Counted from the first letter of the stretch, positions 1 to 7,551 are shown. The stretch: 27,234 nucleotides of DNA from SD8 sp035528475 (GCA_035528475.1 DATKYO010000112.1:1-27234); one strand, 5' to 3'. Translations and numbers: made by a program. The notes: a model not told the origin generated them from the sequence alone.

Positions 1-304
1 TATAATTGAGGATATAATCCATCTGACGTGAGAGGCTGTAGATGTCCTGCCGGTCAAAAGGTGTGGAAAAGGCATCGGCAAGCTTTTCTTCCAGGTCATA
101 GCGTATTTTATCTACGTCATCCTCCATTGATTTCAGAACGATTGGTTCTGACAGGGGGATTGTTCCAAGCCACTCTGTAAGGTTCTTCACACCTGCCAGA
201 GTCTTTTCTGCCTGTTCGGTCAGCATCGCTTCAAAATCATACTTGACAGGAAATATGGAACTGAATATTTCCCTCGCCTTCCTGATCTTTTTCTCTCGTT
301 TCAT
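1..304 (-). CDS. DUF47 / PhoU-like phosphate transport accessory protein (partial, cut by left edge)
   Basis: The minus-strand reading frame opens with ATG at 304 and stays open for 101 codons to the window edge, so the C-terminal half is missing. The N-terminus begins MKREKKIRKAREIFSSIFPV and continues as a charged helical protein (..YDFEAMLTEQAEKTLAGVKNL..), typical of DUF47 proteins, which are all-alpha PhoU relatives of about 210-220 residues. In many archaea and bacteria a DUF47 gene sits directly beside a Pit permease and is thought to modulate it. Here the start lies 7 bp after the pit stop codon, and a G-rich SD-like run (GGGGGTTG) lies in the end of pit, so the two are almost certainly co-transcribed and translationally linked. 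The regulatory role is inferred from the family and the neighbour. Confidence 0.85.
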   Translation of the reverse strand, partial: MKREKKIRKAREIFSSIFPVKYDFEAMLTEQAEKTLAGVKNLTEWLGTIPLSEPIVLKSMEDDVDKIRYDLEEKLADAFSTPFDRQDIYSLSRQMDYILNY

Positions 305-311
305 ACCATTC

Positions 312-1358
312 TCAACCCCCTGAAAAGGCTTTAATAATAAAATAAATCCCTGCAGAGATAAGCATCGTGAAAGGAATCGTAAAAACCATCGCAACCACAA
401 TATTCTTTCCCACCGACCATTGCACTTTCAGCGGATTCTCTGCCGCTCCCACCCCAATGACAGATGTAGCTATGATATGGCTGGAAGATATGGGTGCACC
501 TGCCAGGTTTGAGAGTGCAATTGTAGCACCTGAAGAAATTTGTGAATCAAAAGAATGAATGGGTTCTATTTTAAAAATCCTGTGACCGAGCGTAGTCATT
601 ATCCGCCAGCCTCCACCCAGTGTTCCTGCACCAAGCATGATAGCGCAGATGATACGTGCCCATAATGGGACATCGAGTGTTGCAGTCTGCCCGGCTGCAA
701 CCAGGACAAGTGCAATTATTCCAAGCTGTTTCTGAGAATCATTGGTTCCGTTTGTAAATGCCATTATTGCAGCAGCGAACCAGTTAATCTGCACAATTTT
801 TTTGTTTACAGAACGGGTAGAATTCCGCAAAACCAGTTTTGATATTTTGCGCATCAGATACCCCCCTATCAGCCCGAGAATGATTGAAAATCCCAGGAAA
901 AACAGCACTTTCATCATACCTGCCAGTTGGTGCGGTGATATGAGAAGTTCTTCAATCCCCCAATAGATGCTTTCGATTCCTGCAGCCGCTACAGCAGCTC
1001 CAATCAGCCCCCCGATCAGGGCATGGGTGGAAGAAGAAGGGAGCCCGAATCTCCAGGTGATAATATTCCAGATTGATGCGGAAAATACCGCGACCAGGAG
1101 TACGTACACAAGCTGTATACCTGGATCCATTGTCAGGAGCCCTGAAATGGTGTATGCAACAGCACTTCCGCCCAGTAGTGCCCCCAGAAAGTTCATTCCC
1201 GCCACAAGTAAGATTCCCTGTCGCGGGCTCGCAGAACGTGATGCAATAAATGTTGCAGCGATTGCACTTGCATCCTGGAAACCGTTTGTGAATGTAAAAG
1301 CAAATGCAAGGAGTATAGCAATTAATGCAACGATTATTATTTCCATATTGTCCCACAT
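312..1358 (-). CDS. pit: Inorganic phosphate transporter, PiT family
   Basis: A 348-residue polytopic membrane protein that would import inorganic phosphate with a cation across the cytoplasmic membrane. It shows the internal duplication of the PiT family (PF01384). The first half carries FTNGFQDAS at residues 23-31 and GLPSSSTHALIGG at 105-117; the second half repeats them as FTNGTNDSQK near 201-210 and GAPISSSHIIATS near 291-303. The paired Asn/Asp motifs are the known ion and phosphate sites of the family. Length is on the short side but complete for prokaryotic PiT. ATG 1358 is used because a TATA-like box lies about 26 bp before it, giving a nearly leaderless message; ATG 1346 is an alternative. 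It is followed 7 bp later by the DUF47 gene, forming a two-gene phosphate unit. Confidence 0.93.
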   Translation of the reverse strand: MWDNMEIIIVALIAILLAFAFTFTNGFQDASAIAATFIASRSASPRQGILLVAGMNFLGALLGGSAVAYTISGLLTMDPGIQLVYVLLVAVFSASIWNIITWRFGLPSSSTHALIGGLIGAAVAAAGIESIYWGIEELLISPHQLAGMMKVLFFLGFSIILGLIGGYLMRKISKLVLRNSTRSVNKKIVQINWFAAAIMAFTNGTNDSQKQLGIIALVLVAAGQTATLDVPLWARIICAIMLGAGTLGGGWRIMTTLGHRIFKIEPIHSFDSQISSGATIALSNLAGAPISSSHIIATSVIGVGAAENPLKVQWSVGKNIVVAMVFTIPFTMLISAGIYFIIKAFSGG

Positions 1359-1382
1359 TATTGGATTTTTTTAGTTCGCCCC

Positions 1383-1393
1383 GAAATATATGT
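1383..1393 (-). promoter_or_regulatory. TATA box for pit-DUF47
   Basis: On the minus strand this reads ACATATATTTC. Its centre is about 26 bp before position 1362, so transcription would begin a few bases before ATG 1358. Inferred from position and sequence only. Confidence 0.45.
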
Positions 1394-1552
1394 TGAAGTG
1401 ATTAATAATTCCAGTCCTTTTTTTAGATTTTGAATACAGGAGTGAATGTAATAACCCCTATGGTATTGATGTTGGTTTTTCCCTCCCCGGCAAGATCGGT
1501 TTTTTTTAGTTGCAAGAAAATATTTCCAGTTGTATTGACAACTCCTGTCTCA

Positions 1553-1669
1553 TCAATATATCATGAGGAAAGGAAATACTGCTATCATGAAGCCGGCTAT
1601 CAGGAAGATTTCCGCACCTTTGTCCACCCCGCGACAGGCAGTTCTTATTCCCGACTGCATGTTTTTCAT
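1553..1669 (-). CDS. Small single-pass membrane protein (38 aa), coupled to the DUF4405 gene
   Basis: This short frame starts with an ATG that overlaps the TGA stop of the upstream DUF4405 gene (ATGA at 1669-1666) and ends with TGA at 1555-1553. A purine-rich SD-like stretch (GGAAGG, then AAAGG) precedes the ATG within the last codons of the upstream gene. The product begins MKNMQSGIRTACRGVDKGAE and ends in one hydrophobic segment (IFLIAGFMIAVFPFLMIY), with positive residues on the N-terminal side, so a single membrane helix is expected. I do not recognise a family. The four-base overlap, SD and sensible topology argue for a real, translationally coupled gene whose product may partner the DUF4405 protein in the membrane. 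It could also be chance; no homology test was possible. Confidence 0.55.
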   Translation of the reverse strand: MKNMQSGIRTACRGVDKGAEIFLIAGFMIAVFPFLMIY

Positions 1670-1926
1670 TCCTTTGTCCTTCCAAGATGGAGCCGGGTCA
1701 TGGTTACAATCCATTTCCAGTTCAACATGATATGAGCCAGTACAAGGACGCCAAGAATTATCCCGCTCCAGTCATGAATCAGAGATATCCAGTTCATAGG
1801 GATTATCAGGCTCGTGCGTAGAAAGCGCAAAAATCCGGGAAATTTAATAATTCCCGTAATGAAAGAGAGAATGAAGGTGATTAAAAGTCCGATATCAATC
1901 AAATATTTCACCATAACCCGATTCAT
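1666..1926 (-). CDS. DUF4405 family small integral membrane protein
   Basis: An 86-residue protein with three predicted membrane helices (about residues 8-26, 40-60 and 54-73 with short loops). The motif LIHDWSGIILGVLVLAHIML, with its two histidines on neighbouring turns, resembles DUF4405, a family related to membrane cytochrome b-type four-helix proteins in which such histidines may bind haem. No redox partner is visible nearby, so haem binding is only a family-based possibility. ATG 1926 has no convincing SD; a T-rich TATA-like element lies about 30 bp upstream, so a short leader is likely. The stop overlaps the start of a 38-residue membrane peptide, and the two are probably one transcript. 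Confidence 0.7.
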   Translation of the reverse strand: MNRVMVKYLIDIGLLITFILSFITGIIKFPGFLRFLRTSLIIPMNWISLIHDWSGIILGVLVLAHIMLNWKWIVTMTRLHLGRTKE

Positions 1927-2311
1927 GATACAACTGGATCACATACGAATGCAATAAAAGTATCCCTCCAGAAGAGAGGGGAAAATACCAATTCGAAGAG
2001 GGAGTGAGTCAATCCTGCCGGGCAAAGTTCAGCCCATGCCAGAAGCATTGGAGTAAAAATTGCCAGATGCAGCAGAATTGCGCAAATATTCGCTGGATTT
2101 TACGACATTTATCTCCCTGGTAAGGCAGATCAAAGTCGGATGGATTGGTTGTGGAAATGGTCTTTGAATTACTGTAAGGGAATATGATAGGCCGTGGCCT
2201 GACCTGGTAATCAGGGACCGTGAAGTATGCTGCCCCTGCCACATCTCCCTTAATCCCTGTACGCCGCTGACATTATTAGATGAACTATTCATTCCATCCT
2301 GGAGGAGCGTG
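1927..2311. other. Intergenic stretch without a confident gene
   Basis: This 385-bp stretch lies between two minus-strand genes. Overlapping frames exist on the minus strand but encode low-plausibility, Ser/Gln/Arg-rich peptides. On the plus strand a 35-codon frame at 2060-2167 (TTG start, GGAG just before it) has coding-like composition and contains IKVGWIGCGN, but it stops abruptly. It could be a gene remnant. I see no terminator hairpin or repeat here. Confidence 0.4.
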
Positions 2312-2860
2312 TTAATCTCCTGATTTAAGGGTGAATCGCCATTTACAGAACATATCCTCGGAATGAGGATCAGGCGGGGCAAAGATGCATTCTACCTGTA
2401 TCCTGTCATCTATCTCATGTGAAAAACTCCTGAATTCTGCCATGTGCATATCACGACAGACATATTCATCAAGTCCTCTCTTCAATCTGGCTTCCTGTGT
2501 TGGACAGGAGGGAACAGATATTATTACCTCGTCATCTGTTTCTTCGATTTGATAGTCAACAATAATTGCCCAGGGAAATAGCTTTAGCGCTTTTACAAAA
2601 CTTTTCAGGCCTTTTTCCTTGATGTTATACTTTTTGACCAGGTCTTTTGCAGCCATGGATGCAACTCGCCCCCATACCCGTTCGTTGATGGCTTCGGCGA
2701 CTGGCTGTCCAAATTCCTCGGCAATATAAATAAACCAGAAGGCATCTACTACGCGATAATGCCAGAGAAGAAAATCCAGGTACAGCGAGGTCTCTTCTTT
2801 GTCCATGTTATCAAAAATATGAAGATTCACACTCTCAATTCTCCATACCACGATATACAT
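2312..2860 (-). CDS. DUF6125 family protein, function unknown
   Basis: A 182-residue soluble protein. The core reads LDFLLWHYRVVDAFWFIYIA followed by AINERVWGRVASMAAKDLVK, a pattern I associate with the DUF6125 family, common in anaerobic archaea and bacteria. The C-terminal half is alpha/beta with conserved cysteines (PSCPTQEARL and YVCRDMH), which may bind metal or a cofactor; no biochemical role is established to my knowledge. ATG 2860 fits a leaderless message because a T-rich TATA-like element (AATTTTTAAGA on the minus strand) lies about 25-30 bp upstream; ATG 2806 (MDKEE) is the alternative and may match family starts better. It stands alone, divergent from a short unrecognised frame on the plus strand. 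Confidence 0.75.
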   Translation of the reverse strand: MYIVVWRIESVNLHIFDNMDKEETSLYLDFLLWHYRVVDAFWFIYIAEEFGQPVAEAINERVWGRVASMAAKDLVKKYNIKEKGLKSFVKALKLFPWAIIVDYQIEETDDEVIISVPSCPTQEARLKRGLDEYVCRDMHMAEFRSFSHEIDDRIQVECIFAPPDPHSEDMFCKWRFTLKSGD

Positions 2861-2947
2861 CTTACCTTATCAAAGGCGGATTCTTAAAAATTTCATCTGA
2901 TATTGTCATCGGTGTACCTGGATAATCGTGGATTTTCGATCAAGAAA

Positions 2948-3118
2948 ATGCATAAAGCTACCGGAACGCATGAGATCCTCCAATGGGTACTGGAACAAAC
3001 GATGCCGGAAAATCCATTATATTCGCAATACAGGAAAGAACTGGATATTCAGCCATTTACTGATCCTAACGATATTTGCTTTCCGAATTCATGGGCATGG
3101 CCTGAATTCTCTCTATGA
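2948..3118 (+). CDS. Possible small protein (56 aa) or gene remnant
   Basis: An open frame, possibly extending upstream to a TTG at 2903, with protein-like composition: it begins MHKATGTHEILQWVLEQTMP, is rich in Trp, Tyr and acidic residues and ends NSWAWPEFSL. I recognise no family. No SD precedes either start, and the frame sits in the divergent gap upstream of the DUF6125 gene, so its transcription is unclear. It could be a degraded fragment of a larger gene. Confidence 0.27.
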   Translation: MHKATGTHEILQWVLEQTMPENPLYSQYRKELDIQPFTDPNDICFPNSWAWPEFSL

Positions 3119-3149
3119 TAGAAGAAGGAATGTCATTCTTTTCTGCGAT

Positions 3150-3689
3150 TTATCCGAAAATAAATGAAATCCCCTGTGCCAGGATCATTACAATTAATGA
3201 AGCGATAAAGAATCCCAGTATAGTGAAAAATGTTGCCGGGACACGGTTCCACCGGAGAATCCAGGCGATGACTGGGGTTCCGTAAAGTCCTATGCCTGGG
3301 ATCCAGGCAATAAAAATACAGGATAATGCGCCGTATTTATAGATTATCGGATGGCTGCGGGTTTTTTGTTCCACCTTATCTATCCAGATTTTCACCCGCT
3401 CGGACGTCAGGGCGAAAGTCTGGCAGATCTCCCAGATGGCAAGCACCATTCCCAGAGCAAATGATACCATAATGAAAAGGACCACCCATGCATCAAAATC
3501 AAGAAGGAGTCCCACAGGTGCTGCAGCGGCCTGAAGAAGAGCTGTCGATCCGATAAAAGAAATAATTCTGGGAAAATTAATATCCAGTAACAATCCCAAT
3601 GCCAGTGGTAAGGCAATGCTGATGAGTAGAATAGATGCCAGGATTTTTCCAATCTGTAATTGTATTACATATCGGGTATTCTTTTCCAT
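3150..3689 (-). CDS. COG2426 / small multidrug export-like membrane protein
   Basis: A 179-residue integral membrane protein with about five hydrophobic segments. The second half carries YGALSCIFIAWIPGIGLYG and the following PVIAWILRWNRVPATFFTIL, with glycine-rich helix starts characteristic of COG2426 (PF06695, named Sm_multidrug_ex on weak evidence). Actual substrate is unknown. ATG 3689 follows a TATA-like element (minus-strand GTTATATTTGG at 3714-3724) at about 27-30 bp, suggesting a very short leader. It stands alone between the unknown frame at 2948 and the divergent AI-2E-type gene. A second protein with the same motif pattern is encoded at 7552-8106, so the two are paralogues. Confidence 0.75.
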   Translation of the reverse strand: MEKNTRYVIQLQIGKILASILLISIALPLALGLLLDINFPRIISFIGSTALLQAAAAPVGLLLDFDAWVVLFIMVSFALGMVLAIWEICQTFALTSERVKIWIDKVEQKTRSHPIIYKYGALSCIFIAWIPGIGLYGTPVIAWILRWNRVPATFFTILGFFIASLIVMILAQGISFIFG

Positions 3690-3817
3690 TCCGCTTATTC
3701 CGTATCTTTATGACCAAATATAACACTTGGCTTTCCCGGTGAAAGAGAGGCATTTCATTTTTTAAGTGTCAAACAATTTTATGCCCAAAGGGCAGGTAAT
3801 ATTTGTTTTCGTAGAAC

Positions 3818-3827
3818 ATTTATATCA
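3818..3827 (+). promoter_or_regulatory. TATA box for the AI-2E family gene
   Basis: ATTTATATCA, a close match to the archaeal TATA consensus. It predicts a transcript start near 3848 and a leader of about 15-20 nt before ATG 3865. Confidence 0.55.
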
Positions 3828-3864
3828 TAAGCATCATTAACGGGAAACCACCATTAGCACATAT

Positions 3865-4923
3865 ATGGACAGAACCACCTCACTGTCTGAACCATTCCGA
3901 CTGGTCGTCATTCTGGCCGGTCTTACCATAATAATTGCCGGAATGAAGGCAGGGGCTCTTATAATTGGTCCTCTCCTCTTTTCATTCTTTATTTCCATCC
4001 TGTTCGTCATGCTCCTTCGATGGTTCAAGGCAAAAGGGCTTTCCCACCGTCTTTCACTCATTATGGTCATTGGCATATTCCTTGCAACCGTTGCAGGATT
4101 TTTCCTCATCATCCTGGTATCAGCCCTTCAGCTGGCAAAACAGGTGCCCCTGTACCAGGCTGAAATGGTAGCGCAATTAAACTCCCTCCTGGAACTTGTC
4201 AATGGATCCGGAGTGGATATTATGTCAATCCCTGTGCAGGATATAATTACATGGATAGCTGGCACTACCGGAACGGCTCTCACAAGTTTGGCTGATATCT
4301 TTACCGCCTTCCTTATCGTCCTTTTGACCACTATCTTCCTCATTATTGAGGCTACAGGTTTTACTGATAAGATATCAGTGATATTGAGAAAGAGGCCGGA
4401 AGTTGGCGACCATATCAGGGATTTCGGGAAAAAAATCGTTGATTATCTTGTAATCAGGACCGAGGTCAATATGGTGACAGGAGTCGGAGTGGGTGTGATT
4501 CTTACAGTATTGGGGGTAGATTTTGCTTTATTATGGGGATTTCTGGCATTTTTATTGAGTTTTATACCCTACCTCGGATTCTGGCTGGCAGTTCTTCCTC
4601 CAATGTTACTGGCATGGGCAGAACTTGGCCCGGCAGGAGCTGCAATTTTTCTTGTAGGAGCCATAATTGTCGATGTTCTTGCAGATGACGTGATATTTCC
4701 ACAACTGGCAGGGTTCCAGCTTCAACTATCCCCTGTTATTGTATTTATTGCGGTCATCTTTTGGTGGTGGGTCCTTGGGGTATTTGGAATGCTCCTTGCA
4801 GTTCCGCTCACCTTGTTATTGAAACTTATCGTGGAACTGTGGGATGAAACCCGATGGATGGGGGAGTTTATCGGAACTTCAGGATTGAATAAAATAAGTG
4901 TTAAAGATGAGAGTGACGAGTAA
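3865..4923 (+). CDS. AI-2E family transporter (PF01594)
   Basis: A 352-residue polytopic membrane protein. Paired hydrophobic segments at about residues 10-45 and 60-82 are followed by a soluble-looking stretch (about 85-145), then a helical membrane block. The late part, LLWGFLAFLLSFIPYLGFWL then LPPMLLAW.., and the end VIFWWWVLGVFGMLLAVPLT, are signatures of the AI-2E/YdiK/PerM superfamily, whose members export small solutes; some act in Na+/H+ exchange or quorum-signal release. The substrate cannot be read from sequence. Start ATG 3865 is supported by an upstream TATA box; no strong SD is present. It is a single-gene unit, with a candidate small gene beginning about 100 bp downstream. Confidence 0.85.
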   Translation: MDRTTSLSEPFRLVVILAGLTIIIAGMKAGALIIGPLLFSFFISILFVMLLRWFKAKGLSHRLSLIMVIGIFLATVAGFFLIILVSALQLAKQVPLYQAEMVAQLNSLLELVNGSGVDIMSIPVQDIITWIAGTTGTALTSLADIFTAFLIVLLTTIFLIIEATGFTDKISVILRKRPEVGDHIRDFGKKIVDYLVIRTEVNMVTGVGVGVILTVLGVDFALLWGFLAFLLSFIPYLGFWLAVLPPMLLAWAELGPAGAAIFLVGAIIVDVLADDVIFPQLAGFQLQLSPVIVFIAVIFWWWVLGVFGMLLAVPLTLLLKLIVELWDETRWMGEFIGTSGLNKISVKDESDE

Positions 4924-4975
4924 ATGCCGCAAAATGACCTCCAGAACACTTACCTCAACTGGTTACCGATTTCAT

Positions 4976-4989
4976 CTCATATAAATTCT
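4976..4989 (+). promoter_or_regulatory. TATA-like box before the 46-codon candidate gene
   Basis: CTCATATAAATTCT matches the archaeal TATA pattern and predicts a transcript start near 5009, about 13 nt before ATG 5022. Confidence 0.4.
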
Positions 4990-5021
4990 CGTAGCAGCAG
5001 AGCAGGATATAATTGGAATGC

Positions 5022-5162
5022 ATGAGTGGAGTCTTCCACGAAAAAGGAGAATTGCCTGGACAGGAACAGCGAATACAATCAACCGTTTTTGACAACAACC
5101 GAATTGTAAATTTTCACGTTATTGGTATCCAGGCATATGTATTGAATAATTATCATCCATAA
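5022..5162 (+). CDS. Candidate small protein, 46 aa, function unknown
   Basis: A 46-codon frame from ATG 5022 to TAA 5160-5162. The product begins MSGVFHEKGELPGQEQRIQS and ends in a mixed hydrophobic stretch (..VNFHVIGIQAYVLNNYHP). Composition and codon usage resemble the neighbouring genes, and there is a good TATA box at the right distance. No clear SD, no Cys, no membrane helix, and no family that I recognise. It lies alone in a 272-bp gap and converges on the Zn-knuckle gene at 5196-5390. It may be a true small protein or the N-terminal remnant of a longer gene. Confidence 0.38.
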   Translation: MSGVFHEKGELPGQEQRIQSTVFDNNRIVNFHVIGIQAYVLNNYHP

Positions 5163-5195
5163 AAGAAATTTTAAAGGGTTACGAAAAATTTACTT

Positions 5196-5390
5196 TTATT
5201 TAAACGGCATGCGATCGTACATATACCATAAATCCTCTCCATTCTCTTCCATCATGAACCTGATCCTTCCGCACCTGCTGCATCGTATGATGATTTTTCT
5301 GGGCACTTTCTGGTTTTCAGTATCGACTTCGAATGATATAGAATAGGATGTAATACCGCAACTGCATACCGCTGCAAATTCTTCTTTCAT
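5196..5390 (-). CDS. Small two-CxC/CxxC zinc-knuckle protein
   Basis: A 64-residue protein from ATG 5390 (the frame is open back to ATG 5438, but the extra N-terminus MTWSIVCHPN looks unstructured). It contains VCSCG near the start and RCSRCGRIRFM in the middle, spaced by about 27 residues, so one Zn2+ ion is probably held by four cysteines in a zinc-ribbon fold. The rest is a short beta-rich body ending EDLWYMYDRMPFK. Such proteins often bind nucleic acids or partner proteins; no specific role can be given. A weak purine run (GGGAAATAAA) precedes ATG 5390. It stands alone on the minus strand. Confidence 0.55.
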   Translation of the reverse strand: MKEEFAAVCSCGITSYSISFEVDTENQKVPRKIIIRCSRCGRIRFMMEENGEDLWYMYDRMPFK

Positions 5391-5638
5391 TTTATTTCCC
5401 ATATTCATATTTGGATGACAGACAATACTCCACGTCAATTACCGGTAAAGGACATCCAATTTACTGGTGAATCATATGTAACGAATGAAATCTTTTTCCT
5501 GACCAGATTCCTGGCATCTCTGTCTTAATTATTTCTTTAAATCTCATATCTATGGCAATGAAACACTTTGAACAGGAATCAGATTGTGAACAGATATCAC
5601 TATCACACATTTTTCTGCCATATTACTACACTAATGCG

Positions 5639-5649
5639 TATATATATAA
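5639..5649 (+). promoter_or_regulatory. TATA box for the phosphoribosyltransferase gene
   Basis: TATATATAAT preceded by G gives a strong archaeal TATA box. The transcript would start near 5670, about 17 nt before ATG 5687. Confidence 0.55.
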
Positions 5650-5686
5650 TTCCATGTTAACATATAGCACGGTTTGAAAATTACAC

Positions 5687-6394
5687 ATGCTTCAATGGCC
5701 GGCAGAAGGCTTTTTTAGATGGCAGCAACTGGATTCATATATGGATCATGATTCCTTTCCTGTGGAACTCATCTCCTGGAAGAAATCGTATCATCTGGCC
5801 AAAAAACTGTCTGAATTAATCAGAACTTCAGGATACCAACCGGAAATAGTAATTGCCATAGGGAGGGGAGGTTACGTGCCGGCCAGGGTGGTCTGTGATT
5901 ATCTCCTCATTGACCGGCTGACAAGCATCAAGATCGAGCACTGGGGCGTTGCCGCAGAGATAAAAGATCAAGCGATTATACGGTATCCCCTGGCTATTGA
6001 TATCAGGGATTATAAAGTACTTGTTATTGATGATGTAACTGATACAGGTGAGACACTTCAGGCATGTACCGGATATCTGGAAGAGTTTAAGCCAGGGGAG
6101 ATCAGGACCGGGGTATTACAACACAAAATCTCATCTTCATTTACACCCGATTATTTTGCTGATCTTGTTCGTCAATGGCACTGGATTGTCTATCCCTGGG
6201 CAATATTCGAGGATATGACCGGATTTTGCGAAAAAATTCTCACCAGGGATGCAATAAGTCCGAAAAAGATAATCAATTCACTTGAATCGCGGTTCGGTAT
6301 TACCATTGATGAAATAATGCTGGATGAGATATTGCAGGTCCTTGTGGAAATGGGGCGGGTTATAAAAGAAAACGGATGCTACCGTACCAGCTGA
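5687..6394 (+). CDS. Phosphoribosyltransferase family protein with C-terminal extension (COG2236-like)
   Basis: A 235-residue type I phosphoribosyltransferase. The PRPP-binding loop is VLVIDDVTDTGETLQA at residues 111-126, preceded by IAIGRGGYVPAR at 56-67 that forms the pyrophosphate loop. Together these fit the COG2236 group of purine-type or unassigned PRTases. Beyond about residue 186 there is a helical extension (SPKKIINSLESRF..DEIMLDEILQVLVEMGRVI) that looks like a small winged-helix or four-helix domain and is not part of the catalytic fold. ATG 5687 fits the TATA box; ATG 5741 (MDHDSFPVELISW) matches the usual family start better and is a real alternative. The nucleobase cannot be read from the sequence. 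It is a single-gene unit. Confidence 0.82.
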   Translation: MLQWPAEGFFRWQQLDSYMDHDSFPVELISWKKSYHLAKKLSELIRTSGYQPEIVIAIGRGGYVPARVVCDYLLIDRLTSIKIEHWGVAAEIKDQAIIRYPLAIDIRDYKVLVIDDVTDTGETLQACTGYLEEFKPGEIRTGVLQHKISSSFTPDYFADLVRQWHWIVYPWAIFEDMTGFCEKILTRDAISPKKIINSLESRFGITIDEIMLDEILQVLVEMGRVIKENGCYRTS

Positions 6395-6580
6395 TTCCTT
6401 AATGCGGATGCAATACTCGCGATTGCTGCTCCGCTGGTGGAAGATGGAGGAGCCTGGTTCCGAATGAGAAGTAAGATTCCATACAGAGCGTGATTTGGTT
6501 ATCTCTTTTCTGTCTGGGAATTGGATATTGCAGCCTGCGAAAGAATATACCCCTTACTGCTGATATGAGCTCTGTTACAT

Positions 6581-7540
6581 ATGCAGCCAATTCGGCCAAT
6601 GCTGGCATCCCCGTCTACCCCCTTCTCGGATCAACACTGGATATATGAGCCGAAATTTGATGGTACCAGATGCATTGCACATATATCAGGAGATGAAGTT
6701 TTTCTCCAGAACAGGAGAATGGCAGGCATTACCGGCCGTTATCCGGAAATTATCGATGGATTCTCCACTGCGGTTGAGAAAGATTGCGTCCTTGACGGGG
6801 AGATTGTAATTCTAAAACAAGGCCGGACCGATTTCCCGTCACTTCAGTCCCGGGAAGGAAAAATAGATCCATTCAGGATAAAACTGATGTCTCGTGCACT
6901 CCCTGCAACATTTATTGTATTTGACATTCTTTATCGCGGAAAAAAATCTCTTATGAAATCTCCTCTTTCGGACAGATTAGAGGTATTAAAAGAAAGCCTG
7001 CATGCAAATGAGCGGGTGGAGATCTGCAGGCACATTTCAGGTGAAGGAGAACTCTATTTTCAGGCATCCGTCAGCATGGGTATGGAAGGAGTTATTGCCA
7101 AAAAAAGGGATTCCCTCTATTATCCGGGAAAAAGGAGCCATGAATGGTTAAAATTCAAGAATGTGAAAGGGTACGATATGGTAATTGCGGGATATACCCG
7201 GGGAAAGGGTATGCGGAGGAATCTCTTTGGCGCACTTATCCTGGGGGTATACGATAATTCAGGTGATCTTGTATATGCAGGGAAAGTTGGTTCCGGTTTT
7301 TCTGTGTACGAGATGGAAGACCTTCTCAAGAGACTCAGAATACTGTCCGTATCTCCATTGAAGGAAACACCAATTGAGCGTGACATCACATGGGTATCGC
7401 CAGACCTGGCAATAGAAGTGAAAGCCCTTGAGGTAACGTCAAATAAAAAGCTCCGAGCTCCTGTATTTCTCCGGATAAAGCATGATAAGCCTCCCGCAGA
7501 ATGCGGACTTGATCAGCTTTCCCCCGATATTGAGAGGTAA
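6581..7540 (+). CDS. ATP-dependent DNA ligase, stand-alone LigD-type
   Basis: A 319-residue ligase that would seal DNA nicks or ends via an enzyme-AMP intermediate. Motif I is EPKFDGTR at residues 23-30 with the AMP-accepting Lys25; motif III spans LDGEIV (71-76) and IVFDILY (112-118); motif IV is EGVIAKK (169-175); motif V is LKFKN (190-194); motif VI is near LRAPVFLRIKHDK. The C-terminal OB fold begins GYDMVIAGYTRGKG. It lacks the large N-terminal DNA-binding domain of the replicative archaeal Lig1 and matches the ligase module of bacterial LigD, as in the split end-joining set described from Methanocella. No Ku, LigD polymerase or phosphoesterase gene is in this window. Start ATG 6581 has no strong SD. 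Confidence 0.9.
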   Translation: MQPIRPMLASPSTPFSDQHWIYEPKFDGTRCIAHISGDEVFLQNRRMAGITGRYPEIIDGFSTAVEKDCVLDGEIVILKQGRTDFPSLQSREGKIDPFRIKLMSRALPATFIVFDILYRGKKSLMKSPLSDRLEVLKESLHANERVEICRHISGEGELYFQASVSMGMEGVIAKKRDSLYYPGKRSHEWLKFKNVKGYDMVIAGYTRGKGMRRNLFGALILGVYDNSGDLVYAGKVGSGFSVYEMEDLLKRLRILSVSPLKETPIERDITWVSPDLAIEVKALEVTSNKKLRAPVFLRIKHDKPPAECGLDQLSPDIER

Positions 7541-7551
7541 TCGACCTCTAT

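Noticed and set aside
2060..2167. Plus-strand 35-codon frame with GGAG before a TTG and a WIGCGN motif
   Set aside because: The SD spacing is only approximate, the frame stops where a Rossmann-like strand would begin, and there is no continuation in the other frames; at most a remnant.
2029..2382. Minus-strand frame of 117 codons between the DUF4405 and DUF6125 genes
   Set aside because: It overlaps the end of the DUF6125 gene in another frame, and its Ser/Gln/Arg-rich product shows no domain, SD or sensible codon use.
5551..5676. ATG frame of about 41 codons before the phosphoribosyltransferase gene
   Set aside because: It runs through the strong TATA box of that gene and has no SD.
6399..6608. 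Minus-strand frame of 69 codons before the ligase gene
   Set aside because: It overlaps the ligase start, lacks a promoter, and its product is unlike a folded protein.
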